Assembly: GCF_022682495.2 (NCBI RefSeq)
Contig: NC_071397.1
Coordinates: 20,284,739 to 20,348,738, forward strand
Source: Desmodus rotundus
Taxonomy: Eukaryota > Chordata > Mammalia > Chiroptera > Phyllostomidae
Direction of reading: 5' to 3'
DNA length: 64,000 bases
Positions 42,101-57,100 of the stretch are shown here, piece after piece. How positions within the stretch are numbered: position 1 is the first letter of the stretch; each line of letters starts with the position of its first letter. The position numbers and the translations under genes were made by a program. Below the pieces are notes generated by a model, which did not search any database, was not told the origin of the DNA, and saw nothing but the letters and a program-made list of their open reading frames with translations.

Positions 42101-45100
42101 AATTCTACAGTTTAAATATCGTTGGTCTGTCACTCTGGGAAAAACATTAATTGGGGATCTTTTCTGTTCATGGAAGTTCTAAAAATGGGCCTATTTTCTC
42201 ATCTATTATTAATTATATTATATATTAAGTAATCATATTTATAAGTAAAGACTATCCCCTTAAGAAAATAATTAAATTTGCATTATATAGTAATCTATAT
42301 AAATTATAAATTATAAAAATATGATATGCCTTTCACTTCTCTGGGAAACTAGTGTCTCAAATTATGTGGAAATTTTTATATGGTTGAAAGGCTATTAAGC
42401 TGTTATACTGTAGAAATCTTGTGACATTTTCAGATTTTTCCAAGGCCCGCATATAACATACACATTGGGCATGACTGCTTATATTTTATAAAGCAGCTAC
42501 CAGAAAAAAACAAGAACTCCACTAAACATACCTTAAGATAATCACTCTCTTATATAACATTAAGGAAAGGAAAATATATTGTATTTACAATGTAATAAAA
42601 AGTAATGACATGAATTTATTAGCCAAAAATGTGCAGTCATAACTTGTACCATACAATATTGGAAATACAAAGAAGGTTTGATATAAATAAAACTGGATAT
42701 ATTCCTGGGAAAGGGAAGATATTTTTCTCTTTGGGTCTTAAGATGTTGAGTTTTGAAGGGACCCAATTCATCATATCCTTCTTCCTCTAGTAAGCTGGGG
42801 CTAGCTCATGAGGAGACAGGGAAACCAGGCAAACACAGGTGTTCATTAGATGTGTGATCCAGGGAGCTCCCTTAGGTACACCATTCTTAACCACGCCTTC
42901 CCAGCAATGCAGGGCTGATTTATTTCCGCCCACCTCAGGAGCAGGCCCTGCCCACTAAAATCACACCTGGTCTACCAGCTACTTTTATCAAACTCACTAA
43001 CCTGAAAACTTTTTTTCTCACTCAGGGATAAGGAGTGAAAGACAGTGGGGAGAAAGATCAAAATACTCTAGCTAATCCCTCCACATGAAAACAGAAGTAA
43101 GAAATAATTACTTCCAATAACTCTCTATTATACAGTTTAAATAATAAATCAATGAATAAAATTAAATCTTTCCTGTCATTATGAGGCAGTATTTGGGGGA
43201 GGTGTTATATAGAACAATCTACGAAGCCTCACTTCAAATGGTTTATTTAAAACTGCAAAAGAAAGAAATTCAACTGAAAAGAAAATGTGTTGAACAGGAC
43301 ATCCTAAGAATAATCAGATTTCAACTGCTCCTCTGATTTGCTTTACAAAAGAGAAGTTATAAGATGCTGGGCGAGGAGCTCACACTTAGATAAGAACTTT
43401 AGGTTTAGACCTAAGCCTCTTCCTCGTAACCTCTCATGAGCCATTGGATGCTTCTCTGTGAAGTTTGAATAATCATCCTCATAGGGTTTGTGTGATGATC
43501 AGATATGACGATGTATGTGAAAGTGCTTTGTCATTCAGAAATCACATGCAAGTGCAGGGGATACAGCACGTATTGCGTCCTTCCTTTTCTCTAATAAAAT
43601 ACACTTTATTCTAACTGCTCAAACTTTATAGAAAACAATGTGACAGTTTGTGAAATCAGGAATGTAAATTAATAGTCACAATATAGCCATGTTTTCATGT
43701 TTACCTAGGCACATCTCTCTAGGGAAAATGTATTTAAATAATTATATATTCTTGAAGGAATAATCTTCCCAATTTGCTTACTTACAAGGAGAAAAATTAA
43801 ATATCCTTACACGTGGGAAATGAAAAGAAAAATGTAGTCAAAATGCTCAAATATAATTTGTATGTTTGCATATGGCCAGAGATAAGAAAGAGGTTTAAAA
43901 AAAAAAAGGCTCCTATTAAAAGGCTACTGTTGTTACCGAACAGCAAATGGGGTCCTGTTGCCCCATGCGATCCCCTAAGCAAAATTCCGGAGACAAAGGT
44001 TTAGTGATCAAAAAAAGAAGTCTATTCAAAAGCTTCACAATTCTGGAATAACACCTTTCCACATGCATTAGTTATTTACAGCTTTAATTGCTTAAGCCTA
44101 TTGGTTAAGGCTAAAATCATCAATACCTGAGTTCTCCTAGCATTCCCCATTAGTTTTTAGTTATCTTATTTCTATAAGATTAGTTTACAAACTAAAACAA
44201 CATAAGATACAAAAGCTACACAATTTTTGGAAGAATAGCAGGCTCCTGCCTCAGAGCTCGACCCCTCTAGAACACCCAAAGAAAAATAACCCCACCACCC
44301 TCTGCCAGGCCAGTGGATCCTAGGCTGTGCCTGGAGTTCCTTCCATCCAAAATCCATCCCTTGGGAATCACAGGAAGCTGCACAGGATCATCCAGGCATC
44401 CTGGAGGAACCAAGAGCCAGTCTCTGCCCTCCTTTCATTTGAAGTATTCTGGACCATAGTTCCATGCACTCTGGAGGCATTCAGCTTCTCAGTCAGTCCT
44501 GTCCTAGACTGTTTACTATTGCTTCAGGCAACCTCCTCCTACAGCCCCTCCCTACTCCCCCCCAGTGGTCTGATCAGCTCTCTCTCTATTACTTTGATTA
44601 CCAAGCAATAATTTTTACACAAACTTCAAGGAAAAGAGAACAGGTAAATAATTAACATTACCACTGTGTAGAAAAAAAGAAATAAATCTGTATGTATACA
44701 ACCACATCCAGAGAGGACAATAGAAATAAAAAAAATTTAATTTAAAAGTTATAATTTTAACTACAAGGAAAATCAAATGCTAAGTTGGTAACTTGCTATA
44801 ACACCTGCAACAGGTAGGTAGAATAACCTAGATAAACAAAGCTAGTTTTTTAATAGTGCATTCAGGAGCAAGGGCAAAAAAAGACACACAGAGGACTGAA
44901 GTTCACAAATGGTTTCCTACATGGCCTATAAAGTTATAATTTCATGTTTAGAGAATATTTGGAATAAAAATGCTTTCTGAGATGAGCACAGATTACTCCA
45001 TTTATTTTAAATGTTGGGGTCCAGTAATATTTGCTGCTCTATTAAATCTCAGAGCTTAGTAGTACACTCTTAAGTTATAGTCTTATCAAGATGATAAAAA

Positions 45101-48100
45101 ATGTCTTTTTTAAAATCCTGTCATGAACAGGAACACACACACACACACACACACACGTGTGTGTATCTATATCTCTAGATAGATATATATCTAGAGATAT
45201 AGATACACAGATATATAGATATATAGATATCTTGACTCTAACCACGGCAATCAAATGTGTCCAGCTACCCCTTTCTAGTTATAAGATAATATCACAGGGC
45301 CACTGACAAAAGCATTATTCCAGAACAGATCTCATCTAGTTTATAAGTGCGCATTCAATCCATTCTGCACTGCCAGGTTGTCTGTCTGTCACCCCACTCC
45401 TAAAGTCACATATTGTATTGAGAACTTGGAGTTCTATCAAGAAGATCTGTGGTGAGAGACCAAGTAATTTTACTGGTCTAGACCTGATGTCCAATGAAAG
45501 AGAGTCGTCTCTGCTGCCCACAGTGCTGCTCAGATCTGTACCAGCCAACTTCTTCAAACTTCCCTGACTGAACTTGGTTTTAACGTAAGGCCAACATGAG
45601 TTATGTGACACTGATACACGCCCCTCAATGGTGATCAGTGGCAATTTCATACATTTGCCTTCCTAACATCCATTATATCATCATGTACTTTAACATCATG
45701 CACAAGTTCATCACTCTCACCATTGTTTCAATTAAGCACTAAGATTGTAATAACTTAAGAGTCTATTGCATCATATTGGAAATAGAATAAAATAACAATA
45801 GCAAAACCAAAATAAATTATCCAAGTAGAGATCCTCATAACAAAGATTAGGTAAATAACAAAGAAGGCAGCCTCAACTTGACATAATTTCTTTTCTCATT
45901 ACAGGTTGAATAGTCTCGTCATCCTTTACCAGTGAGCAATCCAACTGTCTTGAAATTTAGGTTAGAGTCAACAGCCCTTTATCTGAGGAAGGTGTCTGCC
46001 AGATGTACGGTTTCAGTGATAAGCCAGTGGGAACGGTAGGCTTCAACCACTTGTGCACAAACCAGAACAGTCAAAATATTTTGCACAAGTAGCCTCTCTG
46101 ATCATAGAATATGTTATTTGACAATAAGAAAAAAAATACTGAAAAATGGAAATCTATATGTGGCTTTGAAAATAGTTAAGAATATAGTTTTAAAAGCTTA
46201 CAAAATGAGGAAAATAACTCATTTGGTTTTGCCACTTTTTACTTTAAAAGCCTTTATTATGTGATAAAATTTTTAAGTTATTCTTTCCTCTGAATACTAT
46301 AGATGGAGAAATACTAATATGTTTTGCTTTTACATGTATACAGAAAATAGCATGTGTCCAGTTCTTATGCCTTATTCTTTACTCCTTTTCTTTTTCATTT
46401 TTAATTTAAATAGACTGAGCCTTCATCAGTATTAGAGTAATATATCATTTCAACATATGCACTTTATTTTTTTAACCAGACATCCAGGCATCTTAACATG
46501 TTCCACTACTTCTCTAGAACACTGACATTAATCTTCAGAAAACATGGTCTACATCACCACCAAGGTCAAAGTCAATCACTTAGCCCAAGATCACATCGCA
46601 ATAAACAGAGGTGGACAAGTCAGAAATCAAACCCAGATCTGGGCCTGACTACAGAGATGGGGCCAGATAACTATATATCAGTGACCTGAGGTTTATTAAT
46701 ACACCCATCAGAAGATTGTGCTTATTGAATTTTTAAAAACTTTCAATTAAGGTACATTCTTCATTCAGTAAAATACCCCAATCTCAAGTATAGAGCTTGA
46801 CTGGCACAAGTATACACACACATATAACAAGTGCACCACACAAGATAATGTCTAGCACCTTAGAAACCTACCTCAATTTCCTTTACAGATGATAACCACC
46901 ACCACTAGAAACCACTGTTATGATTTCTATAACTAGTGATTGATTGGTTTTGTCTGTTCTCACAGTTAAATATCTAGGAGCTGAACTGCTGTTTCATAGG
47001 GTAGGTGCATGCTTTACCCTAGCAGATAATGCCAACAAACATTTTCAAAGTGGTTGCATCAATTTTTACTCCTTTCAGCATGCCAAATGCCATTTACAAA
47101 GCATGGTGTTATTATGAAAATAAAACATGTAATTAGATGACAAATATTATATATAACATCTTAGAGTGAGAAAAAGAAAGGGAGAATGGGCCATTAACAC
47201 AAGCTTTAAACATTCCTATTGAAAATTATTCTGAATGTTTTCTTGTTTTTTCCTTTCCTAGAATTAACTAACTTATACAGCTGTATCTAAATCTAATCAT
47301 AAACACTGACAGTTTATTTTGTGTATTTGTAAATCACACCATAGTCATTTCACTGTTTCCAATGAGTATGCAAACATCACTTTACACATAAAATATAAAC
47401 ATGTTTATTTTCTTGAAACATAGGTCTAGACTATCTAATTAAATGAATGGAAAATTCATATTTTTAGATATACTACAAGGCCTAACACTGTAACCTGCCT
47501 TTAATACAGATTAAATTCAAATTATTTTAATCTATGTAATACAGAGTTATTCCCCTAAATATAAGGCATTGAAGAAAGAAATTGAAGAAGATACAAGTAA
47601 GTGGAAGCACATGCCATGTTCATGGGTAGGAAGGATTAACATCATTAAAATGTCCATATGACCCAAAGCAATCTATAGATTCAATGCAATTCCTATCAAG
47701 ACTCCAATGATGTATTTCACAGAACTAGAAATATTTCAAAAATTTATATGGAGCCACAAAAGGCCTTGCATAGCAACAGTGATCTTGAGAAAGAAGAATG
47801 AAGTTGGAGGAATGATGCTACCTAATATCAAACTATACCACAAGGCCATAGTAATCAAAATAGCATGGTACTGGAGTAAAAATAGACATAGATCCAGAAA
47901 TAAACCCACATCTTTATAGTCAATTAATATTTAACAGAGGAAGCCAGCACATACAATGAGCTAAAGATAGTTTACTCAATAAACAGTTATGGGAAAATTG
48001 GTCAGATAAGTGCAGAAAAATGAAACCGGACCACCTTGTTATATCACATACATGAATAAGTTCAAAATGGATCAAAGACTTAAATGTTAGATCCCAAGCC

Positions 48101-51100
48101 ATAAAAATTGTAGAAGAAAACATAGGCAGAAAAATCATGGACATAGCTCATAGCAATATTTTATCAGGTATAGCTCCCCATGCAAGAGAAACAAAAGAAA
48201 AAATAAATAAATGGGACTACATCAAACTAAAAAGGTTTTGCACAGCAAAGGAAATCATCAACAAAATAAAAAGAAAACTGCAGAACAGGAGAACATATTC
48301 ATCAATAAATACATCTGATAAAAGGTTAATACCCAAAATTTATAAAGAATTTTCAAAACTCAACACACACACACAAAAAAAACCAGACAACCCAATTAAA
48401 AAATGAGCAAAGGACCTGAACAGACATGCCTCCAAAGAGGACATACAGATGGCCGATAGATATATGATAAGATGCCCAGCATCACTAATCATCACCACAA
48501 TGAGATACCATCACACACCTGTCAGAATGGCTATCACCAATAAATCAACAAACAAGTGCTGGCAAGATATGAAGAAAGGGGAATCCTCTGCACTATTGGT
48601 GGGAATGCAGCCTGGTGCAGCCATTGTGGAAAGCACTATGCAGATACCTCAAAAAATTAAAAACAGATCTGTCTTTTGACCCAATGAATATATCTGAAAG
48701 AGCCCAAAATGCTACTTCTAAAGAACATAAGCACCCCTATGTTCATTACAGCATTATTTACCATTGCCAAGCTATGGATGCAGCTCAAGTGTCCATCAAC
48801 AGATGAATGGATAAAGTAACTATGGGACATTTACACAATGGAATACTACTCAGCCATAAAAAAGAAGAAAGTTTTACCCTTTGCAACAGTATGAATGGAC
48901 CTAGAGGGTATTATGCTGAGTGAAATAAGCCAGTCCAAGTATGGCAAATACCATATGATTTCACTTATATGTGAAATCTAATGGACAAACTGAACTAACA
49001 AGGAAAATGGAACAGTCTCAAATGGAGAACAGGATGACAGCTAGGGCTGGGGAGAGTAGGGGGTGGAGGGTTTGAGCAAAGAGGTAAAAGGACTCATGGA
49101 CATAGACAACAATGTGGTGATTGTGGGGGGTGGGGTATAAGGGGACTGAATGGTAATGGAAAAAAATAGAATAGAAAAATCATTAAAAAAATGCAAAGGT
49201 AGGGTACTATACCAGGCCCTATAAATAAAATTATCCAGCAATCTCCAAGCAAAAAGTAGTACAAAGTATGTATAATATTTTAAAAGATTTCACTTTCTTA
49301 TTTTTAGAGAGAGAGGAAAGGAGGGAGAAACATCACTATTCATGCATGGGTGTTCCAGTCTACTCTCATTGGCTGCTAGGTTACATCGAAGTCATGCAAA
49401 CAGTTCTTGTTATATTAACAATGGCTGGACTTTTTCTGGACAGCCATTGTATAGACAAATTCAGAACATTAAAATACTATGATGGTGATGCATAGATAAT
49501 TTTCAATGTTGATATAAAAGTTAATAGATAAAACTATAAGCAATAACTGTAAAAATATGTTAATGGATACACAATATTAGATGATGTAACTTGTGACATC
49601 AGTAACAAAGTATGAGGGAGCAGAGAGATGCAAAAATGTAGAGTATTTGTATGTGACTGAAATTAAGATACTATCAGCTTAAAATAGATTTTTACAACAA
49701 TATAATGTTTGATGTAAACCCCATGGCAACCACAAAGAAAATAGCTATATAACACAGACAAATGAAAATGAGAAACAAATCAAAGCATGTGAGTACAAAA
49801 AGAACACAGTGAAATACAAAGGAAGACCATAAAAGAGGAAAGGACAAAAAGTCTGTAAGACAGAAAACAATGAACAAAATGACAATATTAAATTCTTCCC
49901 TGTCAGTAATTAGTTCAGATGTAAATGCATTAAACCCCCTAATAAGAAGATAGAGAGTAGCTAAATGAATAAAAAAACAAAATTCAACTATATATAGTCT
50001 ATAAGACATATATTTTAAGGACACACACAGGCTAAAAGTAAAGTGAGAGAAAAAGACACTCCATGAAAATGATAACCAAAAGAGAACAAAGGTGGTGATT
50101 CTTGGTCAGATAAAATAGGTTTTAAGTCAAAAACTGTCAAAAGAGACAAAGAAGCACATTATATAATGATGAAAAGGTCAACTCACCGGCAAGACCTAAC
50201 AACTATAAATATAAATATACACACCGGACACGATAGCACCCAAATACATGAAGCAAACACTGACAGAACTGAAGGGAGAAATACACAGTAACACAGTAAT
50301 AGTAAGGGATTTCAACACTTCACTTTTAGTAATAGATGGAACACCCAGACAGAAGATCAAAGAGGAAACAAAGGATTTGAACAACATTATAGATCAAAGG
50401 AATCTAACAGACGCATGCAGAACAGTCTGCCACACAGCAGCAGGACGCACATTCTCAAGCAGAAGCAAAAGATTCTTCAGGAAAAAACATGTTAGGTCAA
50501 AGAACAAGTCTCAACGTATTTAAGAAGAATGGAATTATACTATGTATATTTTCCAACCACAATAGAAGGAAACTAGAAATTAATGGTACAAGGAAAGTTA
50601 GAAAATTCAAAATTATGTGGAAAAAAGGAAACTGAATAGCACTTTCTTGAATAATCACTGAGTCAAAAAATAAATCAAAAGAAAAATTAGAAGGTATCTT
50701 GAGAAAAACTAAAACTAAAACCCAACATGCCAAAACTTATGGGATGCAGCAAAAGTAGTATGAAGAAGGACATTTATGGCAACAAAAACCTACATTAAAA
50801 AATAAAGATCTCAAATAAGCAACCTAACTTTTCATGTCAAGGAACTAGAAAAAGAACAAACTAAGCCTTACGTTAGCAGAAGGAGGAAAATAATTAAGAT
50901 TAGAATGGAAATAAATAAAATAGAGAATAGTAAAACAACAGAAAAACTCAACAAAATTGAGTTGTTTTTTTTAAAGATCAACAAAACTGACAAACCTTTA
51001 GCTAGATTAACTGAGAAAAAGAAGAATCAAATTAAAAAACGGGAATGAAACAGGAGATATTAAAACAGATGCCACAGAAATACAAAGGATCATAAGACAC

Positions 51101-54100
51101 TGCAATCATTATACACCAACAAATTTGATAACCTAAAATAAATGGATAAATTCCTAAAATACACAACCTACCAAGACTGAATCATGACAAAACAGAAGAT
51201 CTGAACTGACCTGTCACTAGTAAAAAGACTGAATCAGTAATCTAAAACCTGCCAACAAAGAGCCCTGAACCAGATGTCTTCACTGGTGAATTCTACTAAA
51301 CATTTAAAGAAGAATTACGTCAGTCCCCCTCAGACTCTTCCAGAAACTGAAATAGTTCCAAGCTATTTTAATGAGGCCAGCATCACCCAGATATCAAAGC
51401 CCAAAAAAAGATACTATAAGAAAAGAAAACTACAAGCCAATATTCCTGATGAATATAAGTACAAAAATCCTCCACAAAATACTATCAAATTGAATTCAAA
51501 AGCATATTAAAAGGATAAAAAGTGTCCTACACCATGACCAAGGAGAATTTTTCCTTGGGATGCAAAGATGATTCAACCTATTTAAATCAATTTATATGAT
51601 TCACCACATTAAGAGAACAAAGCATGAAAGTCACGTAATTGTCTCAACAGATGCAGACAGTGTATTTGTTAAAATTCAACATATTTTCATGACAAAAAAC
51701 ACTCACCAAAATAAGTATAGAAATAATTTACCTCAACACAATAAAGGCCATATATGAAAAGCCACAGCTAGCACACATACAAGTCACTCAATGGTGAGAA
51801 ATTGAAAGCTCTCCCTCTAAGGTCAGGAACAAGATAAGAAGGCGCACTCTTGACACTTTATTCAACATAGTATTAGAAATGCTAGCTGGAGCATCAAAAA
51901 TAATAAAATACTAAGAAATAAACTTTACCAAAGAGGCAAAAAGACTTACATTTTTAAAACAACAAAACATTACTGAAAGAAAATTAGAAACAAATGAAAA
52001 GACATATCATGTTCATCGATTAGAAAACTTCATGTTTTAAAAATGTCCATATCACACAAAGTGACGTATAGATTCAATGCAATCCCTATCAAAATCCCAA
52101 TGACCAGTCAGAGAAGGACAAATACTGCACAATTCTGCCTTTAAGAACTATCTAAAGTAGTCAGACTCAGAGAAACAGAAAGTAGAATGGTGGTTGTCAG
52201 CTGTGGGGAGAAGGAAACGGGGGCTTGCTGTTCCAGCCCTAGCTATCTACAGTACAACGCTGTGCATATAATTAGCAGTACTGCCCTGTGCACTTAAAAT
52301 ACTTTAAGAGGGTGGACCTCACACTGTGCTTTTTACCAAAACAACAAAATAGAAGACAAGATGCTCAACGTCACTAATCGTCAGAGAAATGCAAATTAAA
52401 ACCACAGTAAGATACCCCCTCGGGCCTGTCAGAATAGCTGTCATTGATAAAAGAACAAAGAACTAGTGTGGGTTCTTCATAGAATGTGGAGAGGAGAGAA
52501 CCCTCAAGCGCTGTTGGTGGGAACACTTATTGGTGCAGCCACTATGGAAAACCATATGAAGCTTCCTCAAAAATATTAAAAATGGAACTGCCCTTATGAC
52601 TCATCAGTTCTATGGGTGTGTGTCAGAAGAAACCCAAAACTAATTGGAAAGAGTATATGCACTTCTATGTTCATTTCAGCAGTATTTACAATAGCCAAGA
52701 TATGGAAACAACCCAAGTGTCCACCAATAGACAAACTGATAAAAAAAAGTCATGATACATATGTACAATGAAATATTACTCAGCCATGAACAAGAATGAA
52801 GTGTTACCACTTGTGACAGCATGGATGGAACTAGAGTATATTATGTTCAGTGAAACAAGTCAGCCAAAGACAAATACAATATGATTTCACTTATATGTGG
52901 AATCTAAAGAACAAAATTAATGAACAAACAAAACTGAAAAACACTCATACAGAGAACAGACTGATGGTTTCCAGAGGGGAGGGGTTAGGTGACTAGGTGA
53001 AAACGGTGAAGGGATTAATAAGGACAAATTAGTAGTTACAAAATAGTCATGGGATATAAAATACAGCATAGGGAATATCAGGAGGGATCACTTTACTTTA
53101 TCACTTGGTAAAGTATATGATTGCTTCACCACTACGTTGTATACCTGAAACTAATACAAAATAATATTGACTGTAATCTGTAATTTAAAATTTAAAAAAT
53201 TAAGGAAAAATAATAGTAAACAAAAGAAGAAAAAATAGACTCTTAAATGAAGAAACCAATGCTCATCAATAAAAAGTGGACCTGAAATAATGTCATGCAG
53301 AATACCCCTCCATGGAAATGCTAGGTCAGTGAAGATGAAATAATCCACATGGGAACAAAGATATAAATAGTATTTTGTTCACTCTGGATCAACCTCAGCA
53401 GAGCATAAAAGGAAACAGCATTAGGAAATGGTAATTTTATATGCTGAGAACCTCAAAGTAGAAATTAACTATTTGTCAAAAAAATGAAACTATCGCCCTG
53501 GCTGGTGTGGCTCAGTGGGTGAGTGGCAGCCTGCAAACCAAAGGCGCACCAGTTTGATTCTCAGTCGGGGGATATGCCTGGGTCGTGGGCCAGGTCCCCA
53601 GTTGGGGGCATAAAAGAGACAACCAATAAATGTTTCTCTCACACAATGATGTTTCTTTCCCTTACTCCCTCTCTTCCCATCTCCCTTCTCCTCTCTCTAA
53701 TTAAATAAAATCTTTTAAAAAATAAAATAAAATTATTGCCCTGGCCAGTGTGAAATCATCCCATAACCGAAAAGTTGAGGGTTTGGTCCCTACTCCAGGC
53801 ACTTATGGAAGGCATCCAATCCATGCTCCTATCTCACACTGATGTTTCTCTCTCCCCCTTCCTCTCTTCCTTACTCTCTCTGTGAAAGCAATGAAAAAAT
53901 GTCCTCAGGTGAAGATTTTAAAAAATGAAATTATCAAATGATTCAAATATAAATTATATGATTTGAGGTTGCTGCAATACAGCAATACATTAGTTTAGTC
54001 AATGAATCAATCCAATATGGTATTAAAAGTCAAAATGTCTGTATATTCTATAAGTATGGTTTCAAAAACTGCACTTTAAAAGATGGGTATTGTAAAGCAT

Positions 54101-57100
54101 ATATGTGAACTAAATAGACAAAGATATTGCATTCTTTTTGAGTATGGATGAAGAACAATTTGTTAGGATTTCAAATTTGATATTTTTTTAACAGACTACA
54201 CATTTAGCTGTAAAAACTTACACTGCCTTTAAGCACAGCTACTCTTTATGTATAATTAGAATTTTTTAAATAGAATGGATTTCCCATAACATCTATCTAC
54301 AGAAAAAAATCTATGAAGCAAATACTGAACAGACATATTTAATCAAATTTATATTTTAGGATAAAAATGAATGTTAAGTGAAATCTCATCATGAAAAGTC
54401 TATTTTAATAATGAAATATACAAGTCTGTCCAGAAAAAGTCCAGACATTGTTAATATAATGGGAACGTTTTGCATCATTGTTCACATCTATGTAACCTGG
54501 CAGCCAAGAAGAATAACTGGGACAGGCATGTGTGAACAATGAGGATTTCACTGTACTAGTCAGTGGGGACAGTAGATGCCTTTGGCTGTGCGTGTGTACT
54601 GTGTGGCTACACATTCAAAATGACTGAGCAAGTAGAGCGATGAATCTGTATCAAATTTGGTGTGCAGCTTGAATGTTCCTCTGCAGAAAGTGTTCAGATG
54701 ATTCAGAAGGCTGCAGCTATGGGCAACTGCTGCTTGGCAGCTCCGTCACAATACATCTGCTCATGCACCACGTCTCATGCAGAGATTTTTGACAAAACAT
54801 CAAATCACCCAGGTAACTCAGGCCCCCTACAGCCCAGATTTGATGCCCTGCAACTTCTGGCTTTTCCCAAAACTAAAATCACCTTTGAAAGGGAAGAGAT
54901 TTCAGACTGTCAATGAAATTCAGGAAAATAGGAGTGGGCAGCAGATGGCAATTGGGAGAACTGTGTGAGGTCCCAAGGTGCCTCCTTAAAGGGGGCTAAG
55001 GCATCATTGTCCTATGTACAATGTTTCTTCAATAAATGTCTCTATTTTTCGTATTACATGGCTAGATACTTTCTGGGCAGACCCCTTGCATGTATCCTCA
55101 AAACCAAAGGGTCTATTGACAACCTATCAAAAATCTAAATCTCTCTTGCCTGTTCAAGACAACAAAAGTCAATACAGTTTTACAGTTAGAGACTCATAAA
55201 AAGAACAACTGTGATGACTATTTACACTTGTTATAGTACCTTTTTAAAAGTTTGGTTAAAGAAAATGCTTAATTTCTTAAGTAAATAATCTTAAAAACCT
55301 TAAAATATGTTTACCATATCCCCTAAACAAGTACTTTAAAAAACAGAGTAATTAATTTTTTCTAAGCTGCAATCATTTATAAATTTTTCTATCAAATGTA
55401 AACCAATCAGCTTTGGAGTTTTTGATGGTAAACTGGAAAAAAAGCCTTTCCATTTTACATGAATATTATTTTTCTAGGTATGTGATACATTAAATGCCTG
55501 TGATGCTAAAAAGTAAAAGATTCACAAATTACTCTTCCCTCCAAGCAATCTGAACATAAGCATGTTAATAGTTTGAAAATTATACAGACAACAATGTGTT
55601 ATATAATAATATGAAATTCAGTATTAAATTATATGTACAATATTATCCTTACTTAGGCACATGAATAAACTCTCAGACAATCTGAACTAAAAAACGGCTG
55701 AAATAAAAAAGGTGAAAAACTCAGTAATAGAAATTATATGGTCCTGTGTTATTTACATATATTTTTATTCTTTATGTATCTTTATTTTCTACCATCTCCA
55801 CAATAGACATGTTATACCTGAAAGCTATAACAACATATTGTATTTTCCAACTATAAATTTCTTAAGTAATTCTTTCTAACAAAACTTACCCAGAATAAAT
55901 ATAACACAAAACCTGTGTTCACCTCAATTCTAACATACTAATTTATCTGACATTAAATATAACTATCTATACCAGTGTAATTCAACAGGTTATACCAAAA
56001 TGTAAGAAAGTATAATTATTGTTTCCAAATTATATTAAGGCTCACCTTCACAAAGTTTCTGCTTCATCACCTCCCTAATTCTGGATATCACAATATAGTC
56101 TTCCACATAAAACACGTAAGTAGATGAAGGCTTGTTGGCAATAGCTCTGAGTTCTGCATCTTCTGTTTCCGAACCAACGCCAATGGCAAATAGTATTATT
56201 TTATTATCTCTTGCTGCTTCTGCTGCATCTTTGACTTCGTCTTGGGATTTACCATCCGTAAGTACCACTGCTATTTTAGTCAGGAATCGTGAGGACTTGG
56301 CAAAAAGGTAATCAAGTGCAAACTGGATGGCCTTTCCAGTCCGTGTGTTTCCTCCTAAGTAGTGTATGGAGTCCATCGCTGCCATCAAGTTCTCTCCCGA
56401 GTCATGGCTTCCAAGTGGGATCTCCAGCACAGGGTAGTCACTATACTGGACCACTCCAACCTGAATAAACTTTGGTCCTATGTCGAAGTTTTTTGTGATA
56501 TTGACAAGCCACTTTTTTACTATTTCAAAGTTTTCTGGGCCAACACTGTATGAACCATCTAAGATGAAAACTAAATCTGTTGGAGCAGTACGACAACCTA
56601 AGTGAAAGAAAACATCAGAAAACATGTGTTATATAAAAAGCAAAAAGTGGAAAGTTTTAAATGTATGATTATTTAATTAACCAGATGGACCAAATTCTTT
56701 CATAATGCATATGTATATCAAACCACTACAATGAATACTTTAAATATCATATAATTTACATATCAATTATACCCCAATAAAGCAGAATTTTTTTAAAAAG
56801 ATCATAGTAACTATTTATAGAAACTTTGTGAAGGTTAAGGTACATTGTTTAGCTCATGAAAATTCTTTGTAAATGAAGGTTATTATTTTCATTGATATTT
56901 TTAATTATCTTATTTTTATTTTACTTTTTATTTAATCTTTATTGTATTTTTCCATTACCATTTAGTCCCCTTACACCCCTCACCCCTGCAATCACCACAC
57001 TGTTGTCCATGTCCATGAGTCCTGCTTCCGTTTTGCCCAGGTCCTCCACCCCTAACCTCCCCTCCCCCTCAGCTGTCATCTGCTCTCCATCTTTGAGTCT

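Noticed and set aside
53495..53570. tRNA-like A and B boxes
   Set aside because: Part of a Ves SINE with a pyrimidine-rich body and A tail; no cloverleaf or free-standing tRNA gene.
56598..56625. Start codon upstream of the VWA exon at 56625
   Set aside because: This ATG lies in the intron beyond a clear splice acceptor; the protein continues from the signal-peptide exon at 61315, with a shared Ser codon across the junction.
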